This document shows, piece by piece, positions 1-9,906 of a stretch of 64,000 nt of DNA. The notes under the pieces were generated by a model. It ran no database searches, was not told the DNA's origin, and saw only the letters and a list, made by a program, of their open reading frames with translations. Each line of letters starts with the position of its first letter. Within the stretch, counting starts at the first letter, position 1. The DNA comes from an uncultured Vibrio sp. Lineage in GTDB: Bacteria; Pseudomonadota; Gammaproteobacteria; Enterobacterales; Vibrionaceae. The translations under genes and the position numbers were made by a program. Location of the stretch: the NCBI RefSeq assembly GCF_947488985.1, contig NZ_CANLBV010000006.1:1-64000 (forward strand), written 5' to 3'.

Positions 1-311
1 GTCTAATCTCAGAAGCTACTCCAGCAGGCTATCAAGCAGTAGTCATCATGGATCGTGCTAGTTGGCACCAAAGTTATCTAGCTGACGATTTTCCTAATAT
101 CACGATCATTCATATTCCCCCTTATTCTCCGGAGCTTAACCCTGTAGAGCAGGTGTGGGCTTGGTTACGCGACAATGAGTTAGCTAACCGTTGCTTTCGT
201 GATTATGAAGAGCTCAAGGATAAACTTTGCAAAGCTTGGAATCGTTTTAGTGAGTCGACTGAGAAGGTTATATCTATGTGCTACCGAAGTTGGACTAAGC
301 TGACCAATTAA
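1..311 (+). CDS. IS630-family transposase, C-terminal part (cut by window edge)
   Basis: The frame is open from base 3, so the gene starts outside the window; only about 102 residues are present. The segment holds the last part of a DDE transposase core: a VVIMDRASWH block with the second catalytic Asp, then IIHIPPYSPELNPVEQVW, which carries the final Glu of the triad. This PPYSPxLNPxExxW motif is typical of the IS630/Tc1-mariner superfamily. The stop lies 60 bases before a broken tRNA-Trp, so the right end of the element is probably within about 312-370. Whether the full transposase is intact cannot be seen. Confidence 0.88.
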   Translation, partial: LISEATPAGYQAVVIMDRASWHQSYLADDFPNITIIHIPPYSPELNPVEQVWAWLRDNELANRCFRDYEELKDKLCKAWNRFSESTEKVISMCYRSWTKLTN

Positions 312-370
312 ATAATCAAATTGGTATTACTTGGCAGAGTAGCGGATTCCGCTAATACCTAAAATAGCGC

Positions 371-403
371 GTGTTGGGAGTTCGAATCTCTCCACCCCTG
401 CCA
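371..403 (+). pseudogene. tRNA-Trp 3' fragment
   Basis: Bases 371-403 match the 3' end of bacterial tRNA-Trp: variable loop GTGTT, T stem GGGAG/CTCTC around the TTCGAAT loop, acceptor strand CACCCCT, discriminator G and encoded CCA. The matching 5' acceptor strand (AGGGGTG) is absent upstream, and 328-370 does not form a proper anticodon arm, although TTGGCAGAGTAGCGG at 331-345 still resembles a D arm. The tRNA is therefore truncated or scrambled, with the IS630 transposase directly upstream. It cannot be functional, so another tRNA-Trp copy must exist. Confidence 0.75.
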
Positions 404-408
404 TATCT

Positions 409-446
409 AAGGCTCTAGTCGAAAGACTAGAGCCTTGTTGCTTTTG
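409..446 (+). terminator. Intrinsic terminator after the tRNA-Trp remnant
   Basis: A 12-bp perfect stem (409-420 with 425-436) closes on a GAAA loop and is followed by a T-rich tail. It is probably the original terminator of the tRNA or rRNA operon whose end was disrupted. Confidence 0.85.
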
Positions 447-566
447 AATATTAACCCTCTTTCCAAATGAAACTCCCTTTTTTATCTCTAAATAGCACAC
501 TCGATATGCACCTATTCTCTAATGGTGACTATTATAAATAATATCCGTTGCTCACTTGGAAGTGTT

Positions 567-1405
567 ATGAGGCTATCTTTTGGATTGGCTGTTATGTTTT
601 ATTCGTTTTCTGTCTTTGCTACGTCTTGGGAGAAAGAGAAGACCCGACGGTAAACTCAACCTCATCAATAGGAAGTTATGCCAACGGTTGCCTCGATGGT
701 GCGCAGGCCTTGCCAATAGATGGAGTGGGCTATCAGATTATTCGTCCTCAGAGAGGACGTTATTATGGTCATACAGAGGCTATTCAGTTTATTGAAAGGC
801 TCGGTGTAACAGCGAGCGAGCAACTCGATATCAACGTACTGGTAGGAGATATTTCTTTGCCTCGTGGCGGGCGCTTTTCTTCGGGTCACTCTAGCCATCA
901 AACTGGATTAGATATCGATATATGGCTAAGGCTCACTAGCCAGAGACTTTCTGTTAATGAACTTGCCGTCCCTAAGCCTGTGAGTGTTGTTGATCTTACC
1001 AACTATAAGTTACGTAAATCGAATTGGACTGAAAAGCATTTTCAAGTAATCCGCTATGCAGCGAAAGATGAAAAAGTGGTGCGTATATTTGTTCATCCGG
1101 TGATTAAACAAGCGCTTTGTGACCAAGAACAAACGTCTGCTACAAGCAGGGAATGGCTGGGGAAAATCAGACCTTGGTGGGGGCATCACTCTCATTTTCA
1201 CGTCCGTTTAAAGTGTCCTGAGGGTAACTCACACTGCATCGCTCAAGCAAGCCCGCCGAAAGGAGATGGCTGTGGTGATGAACTTGCCAGTTGGGCTCCT
1301 AAGACCACTCCAGTTCCCCCACCCAAGGAAGTCGCTAAAAATATTAAGAAAAAGAAGGTTAAAGTGATGCCTAATCAGTGTTTAGCTTTGATATCAAATA
1401 AGTAA
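567..1405 (+). CDS. mepA: Penicillin-insensitive murein endopeptidase MepA, frameshifted at the 5' end
   Basis: MepA is a periplasmic LAS-family metallopeptidase that cuts D-Ala-mDAP cross-links in peptidoglycan. The body is intact: SGHSSHQTGLDIDIW and the HHSHFHV motif carry the zinc ligands. The natural start is the ATG at 567 (GGAAG at 558-562), which gives an ideal signal peptide, MRLSFGLAVMFYSFSVFA, but this frame stops at 651-653 after WEKEKTRR. The catalytic body lies in another frame, open from a TTG at 548. Adding one C to the CCC at 643-645 joins the frames and gives 17 residues between the conserved Trp and the SIGSY block, as in E. coli. It is either a real frameshift or a base-calling error. 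As it stands, a product from TTG 548 carries an out-of-frame hydrophobic N-terminus. Confidence 0.85.
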
Positions 1406-1679
1406 TCTTAATCGTGCGTCGTAACTAAAGTGACTATACCAATTATCTTCTTGCTTCAAAAACTGGAGAAATGTCACACTTTTGTCTAAAGTTTATTAAA
1501 GCGCGATTAAGAACATCGTTTGATATTAAAAAAAACAAGACTGACAACAGTAATAATCGTGAGGAATTTGACAAGGTTTGGTCAGGAGTAGAGTGTTTTT
1601 GGGGTGAAAGATGCGGCTTATATGCAGTATACGAAATCAGAGTCTGATACCCGCCGATAGATAATTCAAGGATAAGACT

Positions 1680-1988
1680 ATGACTATGATTTGTGCAAAG
1701 GAATTTTCAGAATGGCTAAGACATAGATTCAGTACAGAGGACTCAGGTGTATCGATTTCAAAAGACGATATTAACCAGTTGACTGGTAGGCAGCGTTTAG
1801 ATCCAAGCTTTGTGAATGATGTCCACTATGAGTCGATGAAGTACGGAATGGCATTTGTCACTGATACCAGTAGGGAGCATTTTTACCTTATTCCTATAAC
1901 TCAAGCGATAAATTGGCGAGAGAGACTTGAGTATCAGTTTGAAAAAGAACTTTTCTGCAATATTTATCCAATCGAAAAGTCCGGATAA
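1680..1988 (+). CDS. Hypothetical protein, 102 aa
   Basis: I do not recognise this protein. It is acidic to neutral, has no signal peptide or membrane segment, and contains a WLRHRF patch and a central HFYLIP segment. An AAGGA ribosome-binding site (1668-1672) precedes ATG 1680; the ATG two codons later is an alternative. The 274 bases between mepA and this gene show no other gene. A bidirectional terminator follows the stop immediately, so it is a single-gene unit. Codon use and the clean RBS and terminator framing support a real gene, but no function can be assigned. Confidence 0.6.
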   Translation: MTMICAKEFSEWLRHRFSTEDSGVSISKDDINQLTGRQRLDPSFVNDVHYESMKYGMAFVTDTSREHFYLIPITQAINWRERLEYQFEKELFCNIYPIEKSG

Positions 1989-2028
1989 AAAAAAGGTTCA
2001 ACTTATTATTAAGTTGAACCTTTTCTCT
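1989..2028. terminator. Bidirectional terminator between the 102-aa gene and yfhL
   Basis: The stem AAAAGGTTCAACTTA/TAAGTTGAACCTTTT has an A-run on its left and a T-run on its right. It can terminate the plus-strand 102-aa gene and the minus-strand yfhL unit. Confidence 0.9.
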
Positions 2029-2325
<297 letters not shown>

Positions 2326-3744
2326 TTACTTGCCTGATGCATTGCGTGTATCTTGGCCTTCGCTCAAGTTACGCATCAGCAAGCCGTACTCTAGATCTAA
2401 ATCTGCTGGTACAGGAATAAATACAAAGTGACCGTTACCTTTCGCGTCGTCTACCGCTTCAGATTTACGGTTTTCCATAACTTCCAGTTTGAAAACAACA
2501 TTACCTTTCGGTGTCATCATTTCTAAGCTATCGCCTACTAGGAACTTGTTCTTCACTTCTACTTCCGCTAGATCACCACGGCGCTTGCCAGTGAATTCAC
2601 CAACAAATTGTTGAGTATCAGAGATAGAGTAACCGTACTCGTAGTTTTGGTATGTATCATGAGTGTGGCGACGTAAGAAGCCTTCAGTGTAACCACGGTG
2701 CGCTAGGCTCTCTAGCGTGCCCATTAGGCTTTCATCGAATGGTTTACCTGCTACTGCATCGTCGATAGCTTTACGATAAACCTGTGCGGTACGAGCACAG
2801 TAGTAGAAAGATTTAGTACGACCTTCAATTTTCAGTGAGTGAACACCCATCTTAGTTAGTCGCTCAACGTGTTGGATTGCACGAAGGTCTTTTGAGTTCA
2901 TGATATAAGTACCATGCTCGTCTTCAAACGCTGCCATTTTCTCTTCTGGCTTGTGTGACTCAGAAAGCAACACGACTTCGTCTGTTGGCTTGCCAAGACC
3001 TAGTGTGTTGTCTGGACGTTCACTTTGCACTTCAACTGCTTGCGTTTCTACTTCTTGAATAGCAACACCAGTAGGGTTTGCTTCAACAATCTGACCGTTT
3101 TCGTCTTCTTTTGCAGCTTCAGTTTTGTATTCCCAACGACAAGCGTTAGTGCAAGTGCCTTGGTTTGGATCGCGTTTGTTCATGTAACCAGAAAGCAGAC
3201 AACGACCAGAGTAAGCCATGCAAAGTGCACCGTGAACAAAGATCTCTAGCTCTGTTTCTGGACAGTGCTCGCGAATCTCTTCAATCTCTTCAAGAGACAG
3301 CTCACGAGATAGGATGACACGCTCAACGCCTTGGGTTGACCAGAACTTAACGGTCGCCCAGTTTACTGCGTTTGCTTGAACGGAAAGGTGGATTGGCATT
3401 TCAGGGAATGCCTCACGAACCATCATGATAAGACCAGGGTCAGACATGATGAGGGCGTCTGGGCCCATATCTACAACTGGCTTAAGGTCGCGAATGAATG
3501 TTTTTAATTTAGAGTTGTGCGGCTGAATGTTACATACAACATATAACTTTTTACCTTGAGCATGTGCTTCATCGATACCGATTTGTAGGTTTTCGTGATT
3601 GAACTCGTTGTTACGAACGCGAAGGCTGTAACGTGGCTGGCCTGCGTATACTGCATCTGCGCCGTAGGCGAATGCGTAACGCATATTTTTAAGGCTTCCT
3701 GCCGGTGATAATAGTTCAGGTACAAATGGTTTTTGTGTCGTCAT
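2326..3744 (-). CDS. trhP: U32-family tRNA 5-hydroxyuridine synthesis protein TrhP (YegQ)
   Basis: Member of peptidase family U32, which despite the name acts in RNA hydroxylation. In E. coli, TrhP (YegQ) is needed for 5-hydroxyuridine at position 34 of several tRNAs, using prephenate. The 472-aa protein opens with PELLSPAGSLKNMRYAFAYGADAVYAG and has the four conserved cysteines (C-x6-C-x15-C-x3-C around ALCMAYSGRC and GTCTNAC) that bind an iron-sulfur cluster. It is about 20 residues longer than E. coli YegQ because of a Glu/Val-rich insert after the cysteine block. It is the first gene of the trhP-yfhL unit. Confidence 0.92.
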   Translation of the reverse strand: MTTQKPFVPELLSPAGSLKNMRYAFAYGADAVYAGQPRYSLRVRNNEFNHENLQIGIDEAHAQGKKLYVVCNIQPHNSKLKTFIRDLKPVVDMGPDALIMSDPGLIMMVREAFPEMPIHLSVQANAVNWATVKFWSTQGVERVILSRELSLEEIEEIREHCPETELEIFVHGALCMAYSGRCLLSGYMNKRDPNQGTCTNACRWEYKTEAAKEDENGQIVEANPTGVAIQEVETQAVEVQSERPDNTLGLGKPTDEVVLLSESHKPEEKMAAFEDEHGTYIMNSKDLRAIQHVERLTKMGVHSLKIEGRTKSFYYCARTAQVYRKAIDDAVAGKPFDESLMGTLESLAHRGYTEGFLRRHTHDTYQNYEYGYSISDTQQFVGEFTGKRRGDLAEVEVKNKFLVGDSLEMMTPKGNVVFKLEVMENRKSEAVDDAKGNGHFVFIPVPADLDLEYGLLMRNLSEGQDTRNASGK

Positions 3745-3776
3745 TGCTTCGTTCTCTAATCTGATCTCAAGTCAGG

Positions 3777-3799
3777 TTGATATCACCAAGTGATATCAA
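3777..3799. promoter_or_regulatory. Palindrome upstream of trhP
   Basis: Perfect inverted repeat TGATATCAC-caa-GTGATATCA, about 33 bases before the trhP start. It could be an operator or a 5' UTR hairpin; I know of no regulator with this site. Confidence 0.4.
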
Positions 3800-3904
3800 A
3801 GGGGCGCAAATTTTACGCTAAAATGAGTTTGGTTGATAGCCCTAAAGATAGCAATGACATTAACAACAGGCTAGAGAGGAAAATATTAGGTGGAGGTTTG
3901 AAGA

Positions 3905-3938
3905 GAAATAAGCCCAGATACCATTGATATCTGAGCTT
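3905..3938 (-). terminator. Candidate terminator of rdgC
   Basis: An 11-bp stem with one mismatch (3910-3920 with 3928-3938) lies just past the rdgC stop. On the minus strand it is followed by a modest U-rich stretch, TTATTTCTC. Confidence 0.5.
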
Positions 3939-3951
3939 ACAGTTCGACTGA

Positions 3952-4866
3952 TTAAGCAGTAGGTTGTGTTAACCCGCCTAATGATTCAAATAGGTTAGGA
4001 AGGAAAACACTGAACTCCCCACATAGTAGAGAGAAGTCTGCATCAAAGCGTGCAGCTTGATCTTCACGAGGGATGTCATCGTTTTCGTCTTTTAGCTCAT
4101 CACTGAATTTCAGGCGCTTGATGCTGCCGTCTTCTGCAAGGATGAATTCAATGCGATCTTGCCAGTTGATGAGAAGTTTAGTCACCACCTTGTTCGCTTC
4201 GATGTGGTTTTTAATCTCATCCACTTCTAGCTCTTGTTTCTTAACTCGAACAATACCACCGTCTTCTTGGATAGATTTTAGCTCTGCTTCATCAAGCATG
4301 GTGATACCTTGAGGTGTATCGCCTGACTTAACCCACTCTGTTAGCGTCGTTTCAATTGCTTGCTCTGGAATGGCAGGTACGACTGGCAGGCTACCCATGG
4401 TCTTACGCAGCAATGCCAATACGTCTTCCGCTTTTTTGTAGCTGCTTGCATCAACTACAATGAAACCTTCTTTAGGCATGATTAGCGCGTAAGTGAAGTT
4501 ACTGCGGCTGAATGCACGAGGAAGCAGATCAATGATGATGTCTTCTTTTAAGCTGTCTTTCTCTTTCTTTTTCAGCGGAGTACCTGACTCAGCCTCAAGC
4601 GTTTCAACTTTTGCGTTCAGTGATTCTTTGATCACAGAAGCAGGCAGCATTTTCTCTTCTTTCTTTGCACAAATTAGAATGCGGTTTTCTGATACGTGCG
4701 TCATCATATCGCCATGTCGACCCATTGCGTGTACCCAACCAAACTTCTGTTTGTCTTGGCTACCACAAGGGGTAAAGCGGAATTCTTCAAGTTGTTTCTC
4801 TAGTTGATCTGCGTTGAAATCAATATCACGGTTGAAGCGATAGACTAGGCAATTTTTAAACCACAT
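3952..4866 (-). CDS. rdgC: Recombination-associated protein RdgC
   Basis: RdgC is a ring-shaped dimeric DNA-binding protein of the nucleoid that limits RecA activity and is needed in some recombination-deficient backgrounds. The 304-aa length equals that of E. coli (303). Family-typical segments include the N-terminal [11 protein letters not shown] and the [15 protein letters not shown] block. It is divergent from phoB, sharing a 194-bp intergenic region; nothing in the sequence places it under Pho control. It appears to be a single-gene unit. Confidence 0.95.
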   Translation of the reverse strand: MWFKNCLVYRFNRDIDFNADQLEKQLEEFRFTPCGSQDKQKFGWVHAMGRHGDMMTHVSENRILICAKKEEKMLPASVIKESLNAKVETLEAESGTPLKKKEKDSLKEDIIIDLLPRAFSRSNFTYALIMPKEGFIVVDASSYKKAEDVLALLRKTMGSLPVVPAIPEQAIETTLTEWVKSGDTPQGITMLDEAELKSIQEDGGIVRVKKQELEVDEIKNHIEANKVVTKLLINWQDRIEFILAEDGSIKRLKFSDELKDENDDIPREDQAARFDADFSLLCGEFSVFLPNLFESLGGLTQPTA

Positions 4867-4992
4867 AAATATTTCTCATACCTTTTTAGAAGGTGCTCAT
4901 GATATGAGATCTAATTTGATTTGTCCTTAGCTCTGTATCAAAACTTATAAAGTGAAAGGTTTTAGACAGTTATATGAAAATTTGTTTTCAAA

Positions 4993-5010
4993 GGTCACAA
5001 AAATGTCATA
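4993..5010 (+). promoter_or_regulatory. Pho box upstream of phoB
   Basis: GGTCACA and TGTCATA form two 7-bp half-sites with GTCA cores 11 bp apart (4994 and 5005), the classic PhoB-binding arrangement. A GATAAT -10 element at 5020-5025 sits 9 bases beyond, so the box replaces the -35, as in autoregulated phoB. Confidence 0.85.
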
Positions 5011-5060
5011 ATTAACTCAGATAATGCATTGCGTTGATTAAATACTAAGGCTATTCAATT

Positions 5061-5750
5061 ATGTCAAGAAGGATTCTGGTGGTTGAAGATGAAGCACCTA
5101 TTCGTGAGATGCTGTGTTTTGTGCTTGAACAAAAAGGCTACCAAGCAGTAGAGGCTGAAGATTACGATACAGCGGTAAACAAGCTGTGTGAACCTTTCCC
5201 AGATCTAGTATTACTAGATTGGATGTTACCTGGCGGTAGCGGGATCAACTTTATCAAGCACATGAAGCGTGAAGAGTTAACTCGTAATATTCCAGTAGTA
5301 ATGCTAACGGCTCGTGGTGAAGAAGAAGATAAAGTTCGCGGTTTAGAAGTCGGCGCGGATGACTACATCACCAAACCATTTTCACCCAAAGAGCTTGTTG
5401 CTCGCCTGAAAGCCGTCATTCGCCGTGTAACGCCGACCGCACTTGAAGATGTTATTGATGTACAAGGCCTTAAATTAGACCCAGTATCACACCGTGTTAC
5501 CGCAAGCGAAGGCGCCGTTGATATGGGGCCGACTGAGTTCAAAATGTTGCATTTCTTTATGACTCACCAAGAGCGAGTGTACAGCCGAGAGCAGTTGCTT
5601 AATAATGTTTGGGGCACCAACGTTTACGTTGAAGATCGCACTGTTGATGTTCATATTCGACGCCTACGTAAAGCACTTGAATCGGCGGGACACGACAAGC
5701 TAATCCAAACGGTTCGCGGTGCGGGCTATCGTTTTTCTACAAAGGCATAG
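5061..5750 (+). CDS. phoB: Phosphate response regulator PhoB
   Basis: OmpR-type response regulator that activates the Pho regulon when phosphorylated by PhoR during phosphate limitation. The 229-aa protein has a receiver domain (about 1-120) with the acidic pair after VVEDE, phospho-acceptor Asp 53 in LLDWMLPGG and the TKPFSP lysine, then a winged-helix DNA-binding domain with [15 protein letters not shown] Pho box lies just upstream, implying positive autoregulation. phoR follows 33 bases downstream, as the second gene of a phoB-phoR-pstS-like operon. Confidence 0.97.
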   Translation: MSRRILVVEDEAPIREMLCFVLEQKGYQAVEAEDYDTAVNKLCEPFPDLVLLDWMLPGGSGINFIKHMKREELTRNIPVVMLTARGEEEDKVRGLEVGADDYITKPFSPKELVARLKAVIRRVTPTALEDVIDVQGLKLDPVSHRVTASEGAVDMGPTEFKMLHFFMTHQERVYSREQLLNNVWGTNVYVEDRTVDVHIRRLRKALESAGHDKLIQTVRGAGYRFSTKA

Positions 5751-5783
5751 TGTGGCTTCGCTACCCAGTTTACGGAGTCCTGA

Positions 5784-7082
5784 ATGGTTGAAAAGTTAAC
5801 CTGGAAAAAGCTAGCTTGGGAGCTGGCTTTTTTTTACGCGCCATGGGTTTTAGTCGGTTGGATATTCGGCTATTTACCTTGGTTACTGCTGGCTGCTACG
5901 GTATTGCAGCTCGGTTGGCATCTACACAATCAAATGCGTTTGTCTGCGTGGTTGTGGGATGAAAAGCGTTTAACGCCCCCTTCAGGGTCAGGAAACTGGG
6001 AATCTCTGTTTAACGGTATTTATCGTATGCAGCAGAGACAGCGTCGTAAACGAAAAGAGCTGACTAACCTCATTCGCCGTTTCAGAAACGGTGCTGAATC
6101 TTTACCCGATGCCGTTGTGGTATTTCGCGGTGAAGGCAATATCGTTTGGTGTAACAAGCTCGCTCAATATTTACTTGGGTTTCGTTGGCCAGACGATTCA
6201 GGGCAACCTATCTCGAACTTGATCCGCACGCCGGACTTCATCAAATACCTCAATAAACAAGATTTCTCAGAGCCGTTAGAGATGCCTTCGCCACTCAATG
6301 TGGAGCGAATGCTTGAGCTGCGTATCGTGCCGTATACTGAGGGTGAACACCTGATGGTAGTGCGTGATGTCACTCAGCTAAAGCAGCTTGAAGGCATGCG
6401 TCGTAACTTCTTCGCTAACGTTTCCCATGAGTTGCGTACACCAATGACCGTACTTCAGGGTTACCTTGAAATGACGGAAGACCCGGACATGATCGTTGGC
6501 CCTATGTGGACCAAGGCTCATGGTGTAATGACTGAGCAATTGAATCGTATGAACAGTCTGGTTAATCAGCTTCTCACGCTTTCGAAAATTGAAGCAGCGC
6601 CAATGCATGAGTTGGATGAAGTAGTGAACGTTCCGGCTATGCTTGAAGTTCTTGAGAAAGAGGCGACCAGCTTAAGTGGTGAGAAAGAACATAAGCTTGA
6701 ATTCGATGTTGATAAGCACTTACATGTGTTTGCCGATGAAGATCAGCTACGCAGTGCTATCTCAAACCTTGTTTACAATGCAGTAAAATACACACCTCCG
6801 GGTGCGACAGTGAAAGTGCGTTGGTACCAAACCAGTCAAGGTGCGTGTTTGGATGTGTCTGACACTGGAGAAGGTATCGAGCCGCAACACTTGCATCGAC
6901 TTACAGAGCGCTTTTACCGGGTTGATAAAGCGCGCTCACGTGATACTGGCGGCAGTGGCCTTGGGTTAGCTATCGTAAAGCATGCCTTGACTCACCATGA
7001 TTCTCATTTGGAAATCCAAAGTGAACTGGGTGTCGGCAGCCGTTTTTATTTCACGCTTCCTGAGCGACTGACGGTATCATGA
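5784..7082 (+). CDS. phoR: Phosphate sensor histidine kinase PhoR
   Basis: Inner-membrane kinase/phosphatase that controls PhoB in response to PstSCAB-PhoU activity. The 432-aa protein has two N-terminal membrane segments (about 13-29 and 30-46) with almost no periplasmic loop, a PAS domain (about 100-195), the DHp helix with His 215 in [10 protein letters not shown], and a HATPase domain with [17 protein letters not shown] and [10 protein letters not shown]. The absence of a periplasmic sensor domain fits the known model in which PhoR senses the Pst/PhoU complex. Its TGA overlaps the next gene's ATG by 4 bases (ATGA), indicating translational coupling. Confidence 0.97.
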   Translation: MVEKLTWKKLAWELAFFYAPWVLVGWIFGYLPWLLLAATVLQLGWHLHNQMRLSAWLWDEKRLTPPSGSGNWESLFNGIYRMQQRQRRKRKELTNLIRRFRNGAESLPDAVVVFRGEGNIVWCNKLAQYLLGFRWPDDSGQPISNLIRTPDFIKYLNKQDFSEPLEMPSPLNVERMLELRIVPYTEGEHLMVVRDVTQLKQLEGMRRNFFANVSHELRTPMTVLQGYLEMTEDPDMIVGPMWTKAHGVMTEQLNRMNSLVNQLLTLSKIEAAPMHELDEVVNVPAMLEVLEKEATSLSGEKEHKLEFDVDKHLHVFADEDQLRSAISNLVYNAVKYTPPGATVKVRWYQTSQGACLDVSDTGEGIEPQHLHRLTERFYRVDKARSRDTGGSGLGLAIVKHALTHHDSHLEIQSELGVGSRFYFTLPERLTVS

Positions 7083-8056
7083 GTTGTTTGCTACGCAGAA
7101 TGCGTTTACCGATCCGAGCTCTATTGGCATGTGTTCTAGTGACACCTGCTCACGCTGAATTAACCGTTGAATCCCTTCCTGATTACTCAAAGGTTGCGGG
7201 GATCTCTGGGAGCTTGCTGTCGGTAGGCTCGGATACTTTAGCCGGAATGACGACATTGTGGGTGGAAGAGTTTAAATCGTATTACCCGAATGTGAATGCT
7301 CAGGTTCAAGCTTCGGGTTCGGCGACAGCCCCTCCAGCATTGACGGAAGGCACGGCTCACCTAGGGCCGATGAGCCGACCAATGCGCTTACGTGAGATTG
7401 AGGCATTTGAGAGAGAGCATGGTTATAAACCTACTGCTCTTAAAGTGGCGATTGATGCTATTGGTATGTTTGTTCATAAAGATAACCCGATCAAAGGACT
7501 CAATTTTCGCCAGATAGATGGCATATTTTCTGAAACGTTGCGCTGTGGTGGGGTTAAACATATTAATAATTGGCAAGAGCTCGGTATCGAGCAATCTTGG
7601 GCAAAACATCGTTTCCAACTGTTTGGTCGAAATTCGGTATCGGGTACCTATGGTTACTTTAAGCAGAATGCGTTATGTGGCGGGGACTTTAAGAGTCGCG
7701 TAAATGAACAACCGGGCTCAGCTTCTGTTGTTCAATCCGTTGCGCTGTCAGTCAGTGGAATAGGTTATACCGGTATTGGTTATCATGTTGCAGGCGTTAG
7801 ACTGGTCCCTGTGGTTAAGGCTGGTGACCAATACGTGCACGCGACCAGAGAGAATATTATAAGTGGCGAGTATCCGCTTTCGCGCTTTTTGTTTGTTTAT
7901 GTCAATAAACACCCAAACAGGCCGCTTTCTCCAGTAGAGCAAGAGTTCCTGACCTTTATTTTTTCAAAGCAAGGTCAAGAACTCGTTGAAAAAGACGGTT
8001 ATGTGTCAATCCCTTATGAATACGCTCAGCAAGAACTTGCAAAAGTCGGACTCTGA
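7079..8056 (+). CDS. PstS-like phosphate-binding protein
   Basis: Periplasmic solute-binding protein of the PstS family, 325 aa. A cleavable signal peptide ends at VTPAHA. Family landmarks are [21 protein letters not shown] near the start, [22 protein letters not shown] and [13 protein letters not shown], the phosphate-contacting serine and arginine loops. It is translationally coupled to phoR, an arrangement I recall from V. cholerae. It may feed the pstCAB permease encoded 4 kb away or act as an accessory receptor; no pstS lies next to pstC. A second start at ATG 7100 would give a more conventional signal peptide. Confidence 0.88.
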   Translation: MSCLLRRMRLPIRALLACVLVTPAHAELTVESLPDYSKVAGISGSLLSVGSDTLAGMTTLWVEEFKSYYPNVNAQVQASGSATAPPALTEGTAHLGPMSRPMRLREIEAFEREHGYKPTALKVAIDAIGMFVHKDNPIKGLNFRQIDGIFSETLRCGGVKHINNWQELGIEQSWAKHRFQLFGRNSVSGTYGYFKQNALCGGDFKSRVNEQPGSASVVQSVALSVSGIGYTGIGYHVAGVRLVPVVKAGDQYVHATRENIISGEYPLSRFLFVYVNKHPNRPLSPVEQEFLTFIFSKQGQELVEKDGYVSIPYEYAQQELAKVGL

Positions 8057-8331
8057 TTTTTCGACTGGTAATTCGGTTTATTGCTCGCTGCAGTTATAAT
8101 TGGTCGCAATATAGTTATAATTGCTGAGCTCTAGTCGCCATTAAAGCCCACTGTGGACTAAGTTGAGTGGGCATTGAACTTCAGTGAGCATAGTAGCCTT
8201 GTTTTCACTAAAGAGTCTTGTTTTCAGCAAAGCCTCTGCCTTGTATAAAGACCCAGTAACTTGCTGTAAAAATCAGCTCGAAAGGCCAACACGCCCTAGT
8301 CTTTATCCCAGCCCAGATTCAACCAAAAAGC

Positions 8332-9906
8332 CTACTGCTCAGCGAAACTCAATTGCCAGCCAGCATTCTGCCAGAGCTCTTGTTCAACGATTAAATCCGC
8401 GACCAATAGTCTATTGTCTGTAAGCCAATCTTTATCCACACCATCAATCGCCCAATGATCAGTATCGATGATCTTTATTCGTGTTTTTAGACGTGGAGTG
8501 TCATTGCGTTGAGCGTTAAGAATAATGGACAGACGCAAAATCCGAATTAAGCCGATCAAATGTTTGCTATTGAACAGGCTCAGATCGGGCATATCGTGAA
8601 GCTTAAGCGCTTTACGTTGGAAGCGCACTAAGGTTGACATGACCATCTGTTGCTCGCTGTTAAAGCCTGGCATGTTGGTATGCTGTAGCAAGTACGCTGA
8701 ATGTCTATGGAAGCCGGGGAAGCTAATGCTCAGCCCAACTTCATGCAGCAGCGCACTCCATTCTAAGAGCTCAAAGAGCGGGCTTTTGTTGTGAATAGCT
8801 AGCGCTTTGTGTGTTTGATGCAAGAACTCGCGGGCTTGATCTTTGACGCGAGTGGCGTGTTCCAAATCAACCGAATGCTTTGTAGCTAGGCTTTCTGTGG
8901 TTCGCATGCGAATGTCTGAACGTTGAAAGCGTTCTTCCATCTCATAAAGTAAGCCTTCGCGCAGTGCTCCGTCTGAGAAGTGCATCTCTTTGACGGAAAG
9001 CCCGATGAATATTGCGGTAAGAATCGCCACTCCACCAGCAAAGACAGGTTGACGTTCAACGGTTAACCCTTTGAGTTTGATCTCTTCTATGTTGTCGTGT
9101 TCGCACAGTACATCAATTAAATGGTTTAATCGCTTTTGGGTGATAATAGCATCGTCGTAGCCCATCCCGACCAAGACTTCTTTGATGGCTTTGATTGTGC
9201 CCGAAGAGCCAAGTGCGGCGTCCCAGCCCTTTCTCTTGTACTTAGCTGCAAGTGGTTCTAAACGTTGCTGAGCGGCAATGATGGCCTTAGAAAAGTGTTT
9301 ACGTGAGAGTTTGCCATTCGAAAAGTACCTCTGAGTAAAGCTCACACAGCCCATCTGTTTGCTATTGACTAATTTCGCCTCAAATCCTTTGCCTATAATC
9401 AGCTCGGTACTGCCGCCGCCAATATCAACGACGAGCTTAGAGTCTGATTCGGGCTGGGTGTGAGCCACGCCTAAATAGATCAGCCGTGCTTCTTCCTCTC
9501 CAGGTATCACTTCGATAGGAAATGGCAATACTTCACGTGCTTTCTGGATAAACAGATGGGTGTTGCTCGCTTGGCGAAGTGTATGAGTGGCAGCAATACG
9601 AACATCATCAATCTCAAAGCCATGTAATCGTTCTGCGAACATAGCAAGGCATTCTAACCCTCGTTCGATGGCGTCATTACTCAGTTTTAATTGCTGATCA
9701 AGGCCAGAGCCGAGCCTGACTCTTTGCTTGTGTCGGCTGACGATTTGTAACTCTTGTCCAACGACTTTAGCCACTACCATGTGAAAGCTATTTGAACCTA
9801 AATCGATGGCTGCGACGTTTTTTATCGGCGCTGATATCACCTCAATCGAGGCGGTATTGTTGGACTGTTCTGGTGAGTTGACCATGGTGTTGTTAGCTTG
9901 GTTCAT
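8332..9906 (-). CDS. ppx: Exopolyphosphatase Ppx/GppA family
   Basis: Removes terminal phosphate from polyphosphate or pppGpp. The 524-aa protein has the ASKHA fold: phosphate-1 loop [12 protein letters not shown], phosphate-2 loop [12 protein letters not shown] with the catalytic Glu region [13 protein letters not shown], and a C-terminal HD-like helical domain containing [20 protein letters not shown]. About 28 residues precede the core, longer than usual, so the true start could be a later codon. It overlaps the end of ppk by 14 bases, so synthesis and breakdown of polyphosphate are encoded in one operon. Confidence 0.93.
   Translation of the reverse strand: MNQANNTMVNSPEQSNNTASIEVISAPIKNVAAIDLGSNSFHMVVAKVVGQELQIVSRHKQRVRLGSGLDQQLKLSNDAIERGLECLAMFAERLHGFEIDDVRIAATHTLRQASNTHLFIQKAREVLPFPIEVIPGEEEARLIYLGVAHTQPESDSKLVVDIGGGSTELIIGKGFEAKLVNSKQMGCVSFTQRYFSNGKLSRKHFSKAIIAAQQRLEPLAAKYKRKGWDAALGSSGTIKAIKEVLVGMGYDDAIITQKRLNHLIDVLCEHDNIEEIKLKGLTVERQPVFAGGVAILTAIFIGLSVKEMHFSDGALREGLLYEMEERFQRSDIRMRTTESLATKHSVDLEHATRVKDQAREFLHQTHKALAIHNKSPLFELLEWSALLHEVGLSISFPGFHRHSAYLLQHTNMPGFNSEQQMVMSTLVRFQRKALKLHDMPDLSLFNSKHLIGLIRILRLSIILNAQRNDTPRLKTRIKIIDTDHWAIDGVDKDWLTDNRLLVADLIVEQELWQNAGWQLSFAEQ

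Noticed and set aside
580..795. ATG frame overlapping mepA
   Set aside because: Shadow frame; the true signal peptide is in frame 567 and the catalytic body in frame 548.
8057..8331. Small RNA or gene between the PstS-like gene and ppx
   Set aside because: A GCCCACT/AGTGGGC hairpin and two AGTTATAATTG copies are present, but no promoter-terminator pair or coding frame is convincing.
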